From Drosophila pseudoobscura (Eukaryota; Arthropoda; Insecta; Diptera; Drosophilidae), in contig NC_046683.1 in NCBI RefSeq assembly GCF_009870125.1, positions 248,001 through 312,000 of the forward strand: a DNA stretch of 64,000 bases. The letters run 5' to 3'. The notes beneath the pieces were generated by a model, which saw only the letters and a list, made by a program, of their open reading frames with translations, was not told the DNA's origin and made no database searches. This document shows, one piece after another, positions 1-11,460 of this stretch; the first letter of the stretch is position 1; each line of letters begins with the position of its first letter. The position numbers were made by a program, and so were the translations under genes.

Positions 1-1969
1 CCAATAGCATTTAATCTAAATGTGGCGTCATAAAATTCAAAGAAAATGGTATGAAAAATATTAAATTGAATAAAACTTTTTCACACACATATGAAATCCC
101 AGTAGCCCGAAACAAAAATTCGGTCCTGGGGCTTGAATATTGTGTATGAAATCATTATTCGTTTCATCTTGGAAGTCATCCCTAGCCCATCTAAAAAAAA
201 ACTTAAAATCAAAAGAATATAAAATTTCAAGAAAATTGGTCGAGTCATTTCGAAAAAGTTCAATAACAAATATTGTTACCCGAGATTTTAATATACTTGA
301 GCAACACCCAGAGAGCAAATTTGAGTCGTCAAACGATCAAGACTAGAACCATGCGAGATATAAGAACATGATTTTCAGGTGACCAAATCCAAGAAAACAA
401 TGCAGATAAGCGTGTGAGCATGGCGCAGTTACGGGAATCACAATCGCAAGAGACCCGAGATGAACGAAATCCACAAAGGCAACTAGAACGGAGAGTATCG
501 CGCAGATACATAGTCGAAAGACGTGGAGGAATTGACCAACAACGCTAACAATTTAATCGAGCATTTACGTCAAATTTATTTCTTCGCATAGCAAAACAAC
601 GTTTGCCGGTTCACCTAGTATGCATATATTATTTAATAATAATTTTCTTTCGATACTATTGAATCGATTTTGCTAATGATGGATCTCTGTAGCTCTAGCA
701 AAAAATCCGATATGTTAAAGCGTCGCGCAAAGTTGTTGCTGTTGTTGACATCAAAAGGCAGCAAATATTTGGCGAGAAACATGAAGAGTCTTCCATTGGA
801 GACTAAAAATTGGGCGCAGAAACTATATGTATATGTACATACTTGTTATAAAAACTGCGTTCGAGCCGAAAGGAAAGCAAAAAGAAAGCAGCAGAATAAA
901 AGCAAGAAAGTGTCGCCACTGCTTCTAAAATTCTTATCAAGTGAAAGTAGCCAGTTATCGGAGCTATACGCTGCACGGTATACGGTGTACAGTATGGGAA
1001 ACTAAGGGACGGAGAAAGTACAATACTAAATGCAAAACAAAAGTGTGAGCAAAAGAAATCGCGCAATAAAAAGCAAGGCGCCTTAGAAACAAATGTAATT
1101 TCAGACCCACGTAAAGGGAGAGATATAAATGAGATATTTATATAAGATACGAGAGATATACATACATATATAGTGACAGATATATTTGCGAATATGTGTA
1201 AAACAAAGGCGATTAGAGCTGCGCAAATGGGGCAGATGCGTTCCTGACAGTTTGAAACAAGTTGAAACAAGTTGAAACAAGTTGAAACAAGTTGAAACAA
1301 GTTGAAACAAGCTGAAACATTAGTTCGAACGAATTGCACAGTGGCGCTACGCAGCAGTTGCTAAATTCGGTGCAACATTCAAAAAGCTGTATTCGAAAAC
1401 ATTCGACAAATTTAAGGCAGAATTATACATCTTACATTTTTGCTACATAAGCTTTTAGCTGATTTTGCAACCGCTTATATGGCGCCCCTACACGTCGCGT
1501 CAGGAACTAGACCTTTTTCATACATTTCAGCATGTGTATAATTATAGAGTCACGCCCCTATCTGCAAGAGTTAGGCGAGTCGTATGAGTAATTTTTGGCA
1601 GTAACAGCGGAATCGAATCGTATTTCACTTTTAATAAATGGTAGACACATACAAAAAGAAAAATTGTATATGGGGTATATATTAAAAAGCTAAGAAACTA
1701 GGAAAGATGTTTCCGATTCGTGAACATCCTGACAAATAATGGACTGTATAGAATAGCCAGATATCTTAAAATCTGAACAGACAGACGAATGGACTGACTT
1801 TGCTGCTGATGCTGATCAATAACATAAAATCAAATATTGTTGTCTTTTCCTAGAACGAAACGGCCTGAAAGCGATTCGATGTTACTTTAATTGTGCTCGC
1901 CCTTATATCGGGCAATTCTACAGCTAGTGTTCAACAACAAAAATTAAAAACTATGTAAACTAAGCTGCT
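1..1969. other. AT-rich geneless segment
   Basis: No convincing gene is visible here. Reading frames of 60-110 codons occur on both strands, but they are lysine/leucine-rich products of AT-rich DNA and lack splice context. The only clear structure is the 10-nt tandem repeat at 1251-1319. Around 1480-1680 the phrases gcgcccct and ggggtatatatta resemble pieces of the interspersed repeats found elsewhere in the window, so an old transposon remnant is possible but not demonstrable by eye. Confidence 0.5.
1251..1319. repeat. Tandem 10-nt repeat, about 7 units
   Basis: The unit GTTGAAACAA is repeated without interruption; the first and last units carry one or two changes. It is not part of any coding frame. 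It is a short minisatellite with no visible relation to a neighbouring gene. Confidence 0.95.
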
Positions 1970-2335
1970 ATAAAACTATGTATTTTAGTTTGCGCACTAG
2001 TCGCAAGTCGGTCGCTGCATTCATCGAATAGTTCACCAAGCGGAGAGCACCACTGGGCGCTGATAAGATGTGCGATACGGATAAAGAATACGACTAGCGG
2101 ATGTTCTGCTACCTCGGTGGAGTGGAAACGGAAACCAATTCGACCTACTTCCTGTATTAGAACCCCCTCAAGTACGGCCGATAGTCCGCTGCGAACGACG
2201 CTATTAACTGTTAAAAGCGGTAGGCCGACTGCAAAAACCTGGACGACTGCAATAACTGTCGGAAATTATCAGTGGTATCGGTGATAAGCTGGGTCAGTTG
2301 GTACCCGACGAAATGGCCGAATAGTGGAGCTAAAC
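1970..2335 (+). pseudogene. Decayed gene for a small cysteine-rich secreted protein
   Basis: Two overlapping frames together read like one small secreted protein. The first frame starts at 1970 with ATA where ATG would be expected and gives KLCILVCALVAS, a typical signal-peptide core. The main frame (about 1999-2262) continues with coherent, cysteine-bearing protein such as KMCDTDKEYD, RMFCYLGGVETETNSTYFLY and ADCKNLDDCNNCRK, and a further frame slip near 2262 leads to ISGIGDKLGQLVPDEMAE. The main frame contains stops at 2029, 2095, 2158, 2182, 2212 and 2221; five are TAG and one is TAA, and the same frame has no CAG or CAA codon, so each stop may stand where glutamine was. The lost start, stops and frame slips make it a pseudogene if it is Drosophila DNA read with the standard code. 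I do not recognise the family. It lies immediately beyond the 3' UTR of the minus-strand cytokine gene. Confidence 0.55.
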
Positions 2336-2384
2336 CCAGCAAAAACCAAAAATTAATAAGAGTCCTGTATGTCTTTGCTCAGTT

Positions 2385-2390
2385 TTTATT
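2385..2390 (-). terminator. Poly(A) signal candidate of unpaired gene A
   Basis: On the minus strand this reads AATAAA and is the first such hexamer found downstream of the stop codon at 3150. It would give a 3' UTR of roughly 760-780 nt that includes the AU-rich block at 2604-2655. The assignment rests on the hexamer only. Confidence 0.4.
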
Positions 2391-2603
2391 TCACAGAGAT
2401 TTCATGGCGATTCAATAACCAGCCAGGGACAACGGCACATCACCTCTGTCGCAGGATTCTTATTTTCATTTACAAGATATATTCATCATTCACTAAGAAC
2501 TATTCAAAAAAATTACTTAAAATAAATCACAGTAGATTTAAGCATTTTTTTGTTTGTTGTTGGTTTTCTTTGTTACGGGGAGTGGCGAGGGGCACTCGCG
2601 GCT

Positions 2604-2655
2604 CATTAATAAATATAAATATAATAAATATAATAAATAAATAAATAAATTATTA
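2604..2655 (-). promoter_or_regulatory. AU-rich element block in the 3' UTR of unpaired gene A
   Basis: Read on the minus strand this stretch holds at least six ATTTA pentamers, several overlapping to form the nonamer TTATTTATT. Such elements are known to mark short-lived mRNAs, including cytokine mRNAs, by recruiting TTP-type proteins (Tis11 in flies). It lies about 500 nt beyond the stop codon of the minus-strand cytokine gene. The destabilising role is an inference. Confidence 0.5.
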
Positions 2656-3149
2656 AAAATAGAACAAAAAATACGAATACAAGAATACTAAGGAGTACTT
2701 CCAATGGGAAATAAATAGTGACGAATGGTTTTCGATGGGAAGGCAAAGGCGGAATGGAGATGATAATACTAGGAATACGAGTTTGGAAAGCTCGTGGCAT
2801 GGATTTTGCTCAATAAATAAGTTATAATAAATGCTAAGTAAAATTCTAAAATGGCATTCGACAAAATTCTTCTCTCTCCCTGTGTCATTCTTTTTCTATA
2901 CGTAGCGACTTATATCTCTATCTCTTTCTCACTATCTTTCTCTTTCGGTTTGGGTGTCTCTCTTTGTGTGTTTTTGGCTTGGAAGCGGCTTGGAATGCTG
3001 CAGCTGGAACAACAAAAGGAGGTACTACGAACTACAGACTGTGCACAGCATTCGCTTGGCTCTAATACTGGAGGAGGCGCACAGGGCGGGACTGGGACTT
3101 GGGCTGGGGTTGGGGCTGAAGCAGGATTAAGCGTGACTAGGGTTCAGGC

Positions 3150-4851
3150 TCAGCATTCCACCGACCCACTGCCGGCGCAGTCAGATCCGTTGACCATGGC
3201 CGCATTGGAGGAACCAAGCTCGATGCTTTCAGAACTGGAATGCCGCAGAGAACCTGCTCCAAGTCCGGCTCCGACACCCGACGTCGCTCCAGCTCCCACT
3301 TGTTGGCGCCGCTCCTGGCTGTTGCGGTGCTGCTTTCGCAGGGCCCGGCGAAGTGTCTTCCATACGTTGTCCAGGTACTGGATGTAGAGCTCCTTGCTGA
3401 CCTTGAGGTCTCTCTCGTCCGCCTCCTGGCTCCCGTCGGGGGGCGTATGGAATCGCAATCGCTCCAGCATCGCCGCCCGGCTGACGCGGCTCAGTTTCGC
3501 CCCGTTGCTGTTCGGGTAGGAGGCGTTGATGGTCGTTTCGATCTCGCAGAGCATGCTGCGCGCGCTGACCAGCAGATCATGCAGCTCGTGTGTGACGGCG
3601 TTGAGGTTCTGCTGATGCTCCTTGCGGTACTTGTACTGAGCCCGCCCCAGGTACGAAAAGCTGCCCACGAAGGTCTGCATGTTGCGGTACCAGGTCTTCA
3701 GCTTCACCTGTGGGTCAAATTGGAAGGGAGGGAATGGGCGAGCGTTAGTTTTAGTCGAGCCAAAGCAAGAAGGGCATGCAAATCAGACTTGCAGTCCAGG
3801 CACTGAGAGCAATGCGATGAGCGGCAGGAAAACTGGTCTTAGCCGCCCAGGGCGGAGCCGGTCCACACTCATCACCGAACACCGATCCGCGATTGCCCAT
3901 CGCTCATCGTTCATCGCACGTCACTCGACACTCGATCGGGGCTCAATCCACTTACCGCATTTGTGGGCCGCGTCATGTTTGGCAGGAACTTGTACTCGCG
4001 CTGCCAGTGCTGGTAGTTGCCGTACTCCAGTTTGGCGCTGCTGCGAATGAATTGGTACTCGCTCATGGTGATGTTCCGCAAGGCGACCAGGTGCTGCAAG
4101 GGGAAAGAGCCGGCGGCCATCAGTAAAAGAAATTGCAATGCATAATAATGAAGAGGTCGTGGTGGTGAATGGTGAACCTATTCCAAGGAGTTTTCCTTAC
4201 CTTTCTCTTTATCACTCGTCCCTGGCTGGAGCTGTCCGCCTCGGCGGGCAGGCTCTCGTCCGGCTGATAGATGCCCCCGCAAGGGTTCTCCCATTCGGGC
4301 GCCTGTGGGGTGCTGGAGAAGAGACGCAGGCTGTGGCTGCGCGCGTGGCGGGTGCGTTGTCGGCGCAGTTCCCGCCGGGCGGCCCTCATGGCCACTTGGG
4401 CGATCTCCTCGTAGCTGCTCTCGCTCAGGCTCACATCATTATCGTAGCTGCCCTCACCGAAGCTGGCCTCCAGTCCGTGGAAGGGGTTGACATTCCACGC
4501 CGGCAGACTCTCTGCCGCTGAAGATGACGAGGAGGAGGAGGAAGTGATGGAGGCGGCCGCTGATCGGGCTAAGCCGGAGGCATCTTCGTCATAGGCGTAA
4601 TCCAGAGCCACCTGGTCGTGCAGGTGGCGGGCCTGTGGCAGCGGCATTAGGGCAGCCAGGGTCATTATTAAGAGCAGAAGGCGCCTACTGCTGCTGCAGT
4701 TCCAGCTCCAGTTATATGACCTGCTGCCGCTGTGACTCTGTGGGAAAATTTTCGCTGCAAGGCCAAAGAGGAGATTGATTAGAGCGGGTTGTGGAATGGC
4801 GGATGGAATCAGGTTCGTACCGTTTAAGGCAAAGGCTAGCAGGGGCAACAT
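3150..4851 (-). CDS. Unpaired-family JAK/STAT cytokine, gene A (upd2 or upd3 ortholog; position favours upd2)
   Basis: Coding exons are 4821-4851, 4201-4754, 3956-4093 and 3150-3707; every junction has GT..AG ends and the frame is continuous, giving 426 residues. Residues 34-52 (RR followed by LLLLIMTLAALMPLPQA) form a signal-like hydrophobic core with an unusually long leading part. A serine run follows at about 82-89, an acidic then a strongly basic stretch (136-151), then WENPCGG (Cys169). Exon 3 ends with EYKFLP (228-233) and NMT; exon 4 begins VKLKTWYRNMQTFV, with a helix carrying LCEIETTINAS (Cys295, sequon Asn302) and another near YIQYLDNVWKTL. These motifs and intron positions match the two other family members in the window. 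The product should be a secreted ligand of Domeless activating Hopscotch and Stat92E. The ATG at 4851 is the first in frame. Family certain to my eye; paralog identity is not. Confidence 0.85.
4755..4820 (-). other. 66-nt in-frame first intron of unpaired gene A
   Basis: The donor GTACGA and the acceptor TTTGGCCTTGCAG with a CTAAT branch-like sequence mark a minimal intron. Its length is a multiple of three and it contains no stop in the reading frame, so retention would insert 22 residues, partly hydrophobic (ALINLLFGLA), just ahead of the signal-like segment. I call it an intron because of the splice signals; the unspliced reading stays possible. Confidence 0.6.
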
Positions 4852-5100
4852 GGTCTGCACGATTAACACTAACGAATATCACAAATCACTACAAAATCAC
4901 GGGCGAGCGCGAGATCGGTGCGAACTCTCTTCAACTCGGCGGTTGATGACTAAATGACGGACGATGCAACGGCACTGGAAGATTTGAAGCCGCCGCCAAC
5001 CACTCACAGCTCATCAGACATCGAGTCGCAGCAGACTCACGCACTCAGCCAGGCACTCACTACTCGATCCCACTCACACTCACTGAGAGAGTGAGTGCAA
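4852..5100 (-). promoter_or_regulatory. 5' leader and promoter region of unpaired gene A
   Basis: Between the start codon and the GA array lies GC-balanced leader-like DNA with a possible initiator TCATTT and no TATA box. At 5071-5098 is an inverted repeat of CACTCAC with GTGAGTG. The transcription start cannot be fixed from sequence. Confidence 0.3.
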
Positions 5101-5132
5101 TTACAGCTTCTACCTCAGTGCGATCTGCAGGC

Positions 5133-5134
<2 letters not shown>

Positions 5135-5163
<29 letters not shown>
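5135..5163. repeat. (GA)n array upstream of unpaired gene A
   Basis: About 14 GA units lie roughly 290 nt upstream of the gene A start codon. GA/CT runs of this length are known binding sites for GAGA factor (Trithorax-like) at paused Drosophila promoters, so a promoter-proximal role is plausible. The repeat itself is certain; the function is inferred. Confidence 0.7.
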
Positions 5164-5166
<3 letters not shown>

Positions 5167-6231
5167 CAGCGCGTTGGTTTAGGCCAGAAAGCGAGCAATA
5201 CTTGCTAAGATTGAGTAATTTTTCGAAACAGTTTGTTGAGCGTTGTCATGCGCTCTTAACTTGCCTCTCTCTCACTCCCACTGCTCTCCCGATTCGGCAG
5301 AATTTCACAAGAGATTCGGATTACTCATAGTATTTTGGGTTTTTTATGCGATGCCAGACGTGGCCCAGACTCGCGAGCAACAGCCGCAGTCCAACGATGA
5401 CGTAGTCGGAGCTCAACATATCCATTTCCCGCCTCCGCGGCAAATCGTCATCGATGGACGGAGAACACGCCGCTCGATTTTAAATAATTCGTATTTCACA
5501 CTCGCCCGCTCTCGCCCTCTACCGCTTTTTCGCTTTTTTGCTGTCTCGTCGCCTCGCTCTGGCCCCTAGGCACTCCGCGCCGGCTGTTGCCGTAGGTCAG
5601 CGACTTGATAACGCCAGCGTCAACGCCAGCGGCTGCTTGACGCTACCAGCGACGTCGACTGCGATAAGGCACGTGCTGCTGCCCACCCCATGCCGCTGTA
5701 GGCTGGGCTTCAAATCTTGAGATCACCTGGCCGGGCGGAGTCGGGCCAAAGCCATAATTGGTCGGTAATCGAGGGCGAAGGAAAGTTCTGGTTGGATGAG
5801 TGCCCTGAATGCCTGGATGATGATTAATCGAACAGTTCCACCTTATACAGCCGGTAGTAAACCGTTTTATGGCCTGTGCGATCAAACGAAAGAGGATCCG
5901 ATCTCCATTCCGGCATATTGATTGGCCCACGGCGCGGTCTCCCTAATCGACACCATGTGATGGCTGGCAGATCAGAGATTATATTAAAGCCTGGAGAGCA
6001 CGCGAAAAATATTTCACGAGTCATGTGAGGGAGGAGGGGCTAAATAGATCCTAATAACTCCTCGAATCAGAGTTGCATACGGAACGATGTGCATAAAAAA
6101 TGGATTTGGATTTGAATCTGCCTGGGAAACTGTTTGCAAATCAAACTCTGCTATTGTTAACTGTCCAATCGAGCCCTCGCGCATTGCGCTTCGGACCAGG
6201 AGGGGATTCACACCAGCAAAGCAAAAACAGA

Positions 6232-6279
6232 GGCAGAGAGAGAGGTAGAGATAGAGGCAGAGAGAGAGAGAGAGAGAGC
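6232..6279. repeat. GA-rich microsatellite
   Basis: Imperfect GA/GATA/GGCA repeat ending in a pure GA run of about nine units. It is responsible for the arginine/glutamate-rich frames here, which are therefore not genes. Confidence 0.9.
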
Positions 6280-7204
6280 TGCCGGATGAGGAGGGAGGCG
6301 CTCGCTGTATTAATCATGGGGAAACTTTTCACGAGCAATCATCTTTTTTTAAACAATTGCGAAATGCGATGGAAGGTATCTATCGGAAAGACAGTGATCT
6401 AATTACGGGCACAAAGATAGGAATATCCCGAAAACCGTTGGACTCGCACTTCTACTGCTGCGTACTTACTTTGATGGCACATGTTGGTGGCCAGATCACT
6501 TTCTATTTTGGCACACTCCATTTGGCTACGATGCATATATGTATGTATGCTAAAATACTGTATTTTGGTTCTGGCGAATACTGTGGTTAATACTGCACGT
6601 CGGCTATGCACGCACTGCACCGATGATCCCTTGGATCAAAAAAGTTTTGAGTTCGATTCGAATTCGATTTATGGAGTTCTTTGGCACTTTCTCTAGTACG
6701 GAGCCACAGGCCGAGACAATTAGCATTGGCGTGTGTCTAAGCGAAACTGATTCATAGCCTCGGACCGTCGCATAATTTTATATTTATACGAAAATCGGTC
6801 CGACTGCGTGTGAGGCAGTCCCAGGCCGAGACGCCGCAGTCGCAGTCGCAGTCGCTGCCGCTGTCGAAGTCGCAGCCGCTGTTCGATAGTTGCCGCTGTA
6901 TGTCTCTGACATTTGGAGCCTCTGCTATCTCCTCGAGTGCGCTGTCCGCAGTCCGCAGTCAGCAGTTGTCGCCGACGTCAATGCGAAGTGCCGTCGTGCG
7001 AAAGAATCGCAATCGGAGTCAGAAGTGCGCGCCACGCTTATAATTATTATTGGATTTGATTCGATGATTGCCCCACACCCAGACCCATCCCCATGCCCCA
7101 GCAGCAGCCTCAAACACACTCACGCCCTCCCCATCGCATTTATTTATACAATATATTTACCCATGATATTTATTTTTCATCAATTACTTATGGAGTGGAG
7201 GGAA

Positions 7205-7245
7205 ACCGTGCTATGCTCTGCTCTGCTCTGTTTTGCTCTGCTCTG
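7205..7245. repeat. (CTCTG)n pentanucleotide repeat
   Basis: Seven or so imperfect units of CTCTG/TTCTG. A related TTCTG repeat occurs at 21376-21416. Confidence 0.85.
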
Positions 7246-7357
7246 CCGTTGGCTAAGGTCCGTTAGGTCCCATACCCTCCAGAACCCTCCCGTACCCGTA
7301 CCCTGCTTCACCCTTCTCCATTCATATTACGACGGGGGGTTTTTCTTTAGCGAACGA

Positions 7358-7384
7358 GTACATGTACATGTACGTGTACATGTG
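7358..7384. repeat. GTACAT palindromic repeat
   Basis: Four successive GTACAT/GTACGT units form a self-complementary run. No coding or promoter context is visible. Confidence 0.8.
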
Positions 7385-10063
7385 TCTCATTATGTACACC
7401 TTCATTTTGCTGTCTACCATTGAGGCTTTTGTTTGCGTCACTTGATGATGCCCCATTCCAAATCTTCGCCTGCAGCCTCAACGGGGAGGGCAGCGGCAAG
7501 GTGGGCGTGGTATGGCGAGCTTTGAGCTTCAATGCGAAATTAATTGCATTAGGGGGGGATTTTTTCGGCTTGGCCCAGAGGCTATGGGCAATGGACAATG
7601 GGCCATGGGAAATCGGGGTGAAACAATAGAGACAACTGGCAATCGATCTGGCCATCTAAGTTCTCCAACCAAGTCTGGGTTGGGACATGGGCTTCTTTAG
7701 GATTGGATGGAGCCATATTCGGACATGTTCATGCTTTTCCGGAAATTTTTTGACATTATCGGACATTTTCGGATTTGTGCTTGGAAATTCTATTCAATTC
7801 ACACTCAAATTGATAAAAAGTATTATAAATTATTTCATTTCATTTCCTTCTGAAATTGTATCATGTGCTCGAACTAGACCTAGTTGACGCACACTCACAT
7901 TCGAAAATTCTGTTCGTTAATGTTAAGAATCGATGGGGGAATGGCCTGTAGAGTGCGATCGCATCGTTAGTTTTATAGTTGTATAGTTCTGCCGCTAATT
8001 TTTATCTTGACTTAATCGGTACTTTGATTTACGATCATACCTTGTGGCAATAATTGTACAGTGGGCTGCAGCTAGATAAGGTTGCACCTTCATTTCGGCC
8101 CCACCGTGTGGGTACACTCCCAAGCCAAGGTTCTGGTCTACTCGTGATATCATGATCCCGAAATTGAGGCAAAATTGGTTTTCGTTATCAACTCCCGCGT
8201 TGGGGTAATGCGATCACCGCTTGAAGCGATCGTCGATCTTTGCCCCCTGGGGCCAAGGGAACATTGCCTCAACACCCAAGACTCATCACATTAGAACGAA
8301 CGTGTGATGGCACGGCCTGTGGCATGCCTCGGGGGTACGAGTATCTTACAAAGTGTGAGCGTCGATGACACCTGCAACAGAAGGGTTGGTAAGCTTCGTC
8401 CCGGGCTCTCGTGTGGCAGAGATGACGCGCTGTTGTCGGATGGCGGCAATGAAAGCACCGATAAGGTAGATTGGAAAACTTGTATGCCAAAGAAGATCTC
8501 CGCACAGTGGAGCCAGGGACCCCATCAATCTAGAAGAGTCGGGAATGGGAGGGTCGGAACTGTTTCCACTGTGCGCTAACGGGGTTTTCGCTCTTTGGCC
8601 CCTCTAATTACATGCTGACATGCTGCGTGGTGTGGGTCCAATAAAAGTTTTGATTCAGCAGCAGTTAGCCATAATTCGGGCCACTTTTCCACTGAACTCT
8701 TATCGCCACGCGTCGTCTTCGTCAGAGACCTCGTCGTGGCTGGGATTGAACTTTGAAGCAGCGTCGGCCAGGGGTATTCACATTCGCATTCAAGCCAATT
8801 GTCTTCGTGGATGTTGACTAATGGTTCGACAAGAATGAATAAGCACACCCCATTCACCCCCCTAGATATATGATGGATATGAGCACACTCCAAGTCTTCA
8901 AGCCCCAACTGAAGCACTTGGTTAGCGGGTAGCTCCTCTTCGAAGGCCAGATGACTCACTGGACGACGCGTCCATTGGGGGGCCATGGTAGAGCGAGAAG
9001 TGCGAATCGTCCTGGTCTATACATAGTAAATATGTATATACATATGTATGCCATCCAAGACAGCCAATTACACATATATTTGACCAGGCTGGGTTCGGCC
9101 TAGATCCACCTGGCGCTAAATTTAGCAATTGACATTTGAACGACGGTCACCGGCTGACGTAGGTGTCATGTTCTGTGACGTCCACACCGGTCCCCCGCCA
9201 ATTGCGAATTTCGCTGTAATTGCCGGTTATTATCAGTCAAATCAAACAATCGATAAGTCGCCCGGTGATACTTTGATGCCAGCAAATCGCACGTCTAATG
9301 CCCAGCATTATCGCCATTATTAATATAATTCGTCGCTACATAATTGAAATGGGCGCTTATCACTTATGGCTGGAAATGTCTCCGATGGCAGTGTCGTTTT
9401 GGGGTAATTAGTATTTGGTGCGCGGGAGACAACGCCAACCCGTAGCCCCGTGACCCATTACCGGGTACCGCTACAGGTATGACTAATTAATAGACCCCTT
9501 CGCAGTCGCAGCTTTATCGCGTGCCAGAGCCAGCGGCAACTGCTCGGTCTCAGCGCCGTCCGCGTCGCGTCGAATGTGTCAACAAGAGTCGCGTGCGGCG
9601 TGCGGCTTGCGGCGCTCGACGTCCGACTCTTAACGCTTGGGTATATTCCCAGCTCCCGACTCCCCTTCCAACAGATTATTGACACATTGCTGGTTAGCAA
9701 ATTGACAAGACCACAAGCAGCAGTAATAGCAGAGTAGCAGGGGGAGGGTGCACTTAGTCACTGGCCAGACATTGCCAGGGGCATGCACTAATCTTAAATC
9801 TAAGACACGATGATTCAACACTCGTGAGACAATGCGTTTGTCAAGGGATCCAGTCAGGTGGCAAGGGGCATCAGCGGTACTCGGACTCGTAATTTCCTCC
9901 TGGGCACACTCATCGCGTGTGAATTTCACTGCCTCTTGCCACTTGGCAAACTCCAGCCACAGCTTCAGCTCCAGCTCCAGCTTCAATTTCAGCCTCGGAG
10001 CCAGCTATGGATCTCTTACACATCGCGAAAACACTTCCGTTCCAAGTTCGCGTCTCACCAGAC

Positions 10064-10081
10064 AAAAAAAAAAAAAAAAAA
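10064..10081. repeat. A18 homopolymer
   Basis: Eighteen consecutive A residues. It does not follow a coding or retro-element body that I can see, so I do not read it as a retroposon tail. Confidence 0.9.
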
Positions 10082-11279
10082 CACATTGGCGATGCCGCAT
10101 CATTGCTGCCGAAAATAAACTCAAAATTTGCATAGGCGCTGGCAACGGCCATCCCCTTGGCCTTGTCCCAGTCTTCACGCCGTATTACCAAGCCCCAGAC
10201 CCCCATTTCCACAGCAAAAGTGCCGGCCAGAGCAAGACCCGGCAACCAGTGGGTCTGTGGGTCAGTTTAGAATGGTTCGTTTCGTTTCATTTCGGTTGTG
10301 ATGGGAGCTGGGACTGCGTTTCCCAGCAATTGATGAGCAATTAATGTTTTTGTTTCTGTTCTCGCTTTTTGTTTCATATTTTCGAATGCTTCGTTTTGGA
10401 GAGTGGGCAAACCGGAACGGCATTCCAATCGTTCTCGCTGTGCTTTCCTGCAGATCGGTTTTCGGTTCATGCTGCTCCTTCCTTTTTTTTTTTTTTAAAT
10501 ATATTTGTATTGCTCATTTCGATTTGATTAAGGACTTATTTTGACTGATATAAGAATATTATTAATATTATATATTAATTAATAATCAATTAATATGGAA
10601 AAATATATAGCTCAAGGATGTGTGGATATAATTGGCAGTACATATATATATTCTTCTGGCTCCATTCTCCCCTGCTCTCTCTTTCTTTTGGGTGTTGCCC
10701 CGACAGCAACTTCAAGTGCGGCATCGGCTTGCATAGCTGTTCACTTGAAAGTATTTCGTGTCTCGTTATTGAAATTGCAATTCAAGATTCTACACGTACA
10801 CGTTCGCCCTCGCCCCATGGGTCAGCCGAAACGCAACCACTTGATTTACATACGAGCTAAGGCCACAACTGCGGGACTCATAAAAAGTGCTGCGGCGTCT
10901 CTTGGGGCGGGACTGTTAAAATAACCTGACCATGTCGAGCCCTTCCTTTCGTTGGCTTTTATCGCATTTACCCTTTCTCCGTTCTTCACCAATCATGTTA
11001 GCCTTTTTTTCCCCGTTTTTTTTATTGGCACTGGCGGCAGCTTCAAATGTCACTCGGGCAGTCTGCCAATTGGCCCTCAAAGTTAGTCTAAATATGACCC
11101 ACAAATTAAAACGAGTCCCATAAGGAGATATCTGGGAGAGGAAGTGAAAACTGGGGACAGTAGAGTGGATAGAGGGCGGATACCGTTCATACAAAATTAC
11201 AAAGCAGAGAAAATGCTTTTCTATGGGAAACTGTTCGGTTGAGCACTTTATCTCTCCTTGTCTGGCTGCAACAGTTTTT

Positions 11280-11460
11280 TGTATACCCTCACAAAAGGAT
11301 GCTGTGATTTTGATCAAACTTCTTTCACAATATAATCGTATTGCAACAAAAAACCAACGAACTGAAATTGTTTGCGTTATTGCTTTATATATTGCATCAT
11401 TATCGCATACTTATATATACATGAGTGACATATGACATACTCGTTTTGAAAGGGTATCTA
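11280..11460. mobile_element. Possible degenerate interspersed repeat
   Basis: A 180-nt AT-rich stretch is bracketed by gtataccctc on one side and aaagggtatct on the other, an arrangement seen at ends of the Helitron-like copies in this window. The interior does not obviously match them. This is a guess from the ends only. Confidence 0.2.

Noticed and set aside
670..1005. 111-codon plus-strand frame
   Set aside because: Lys/Leu-rich product of AT-rich DNA with no motif, signal or splice context.
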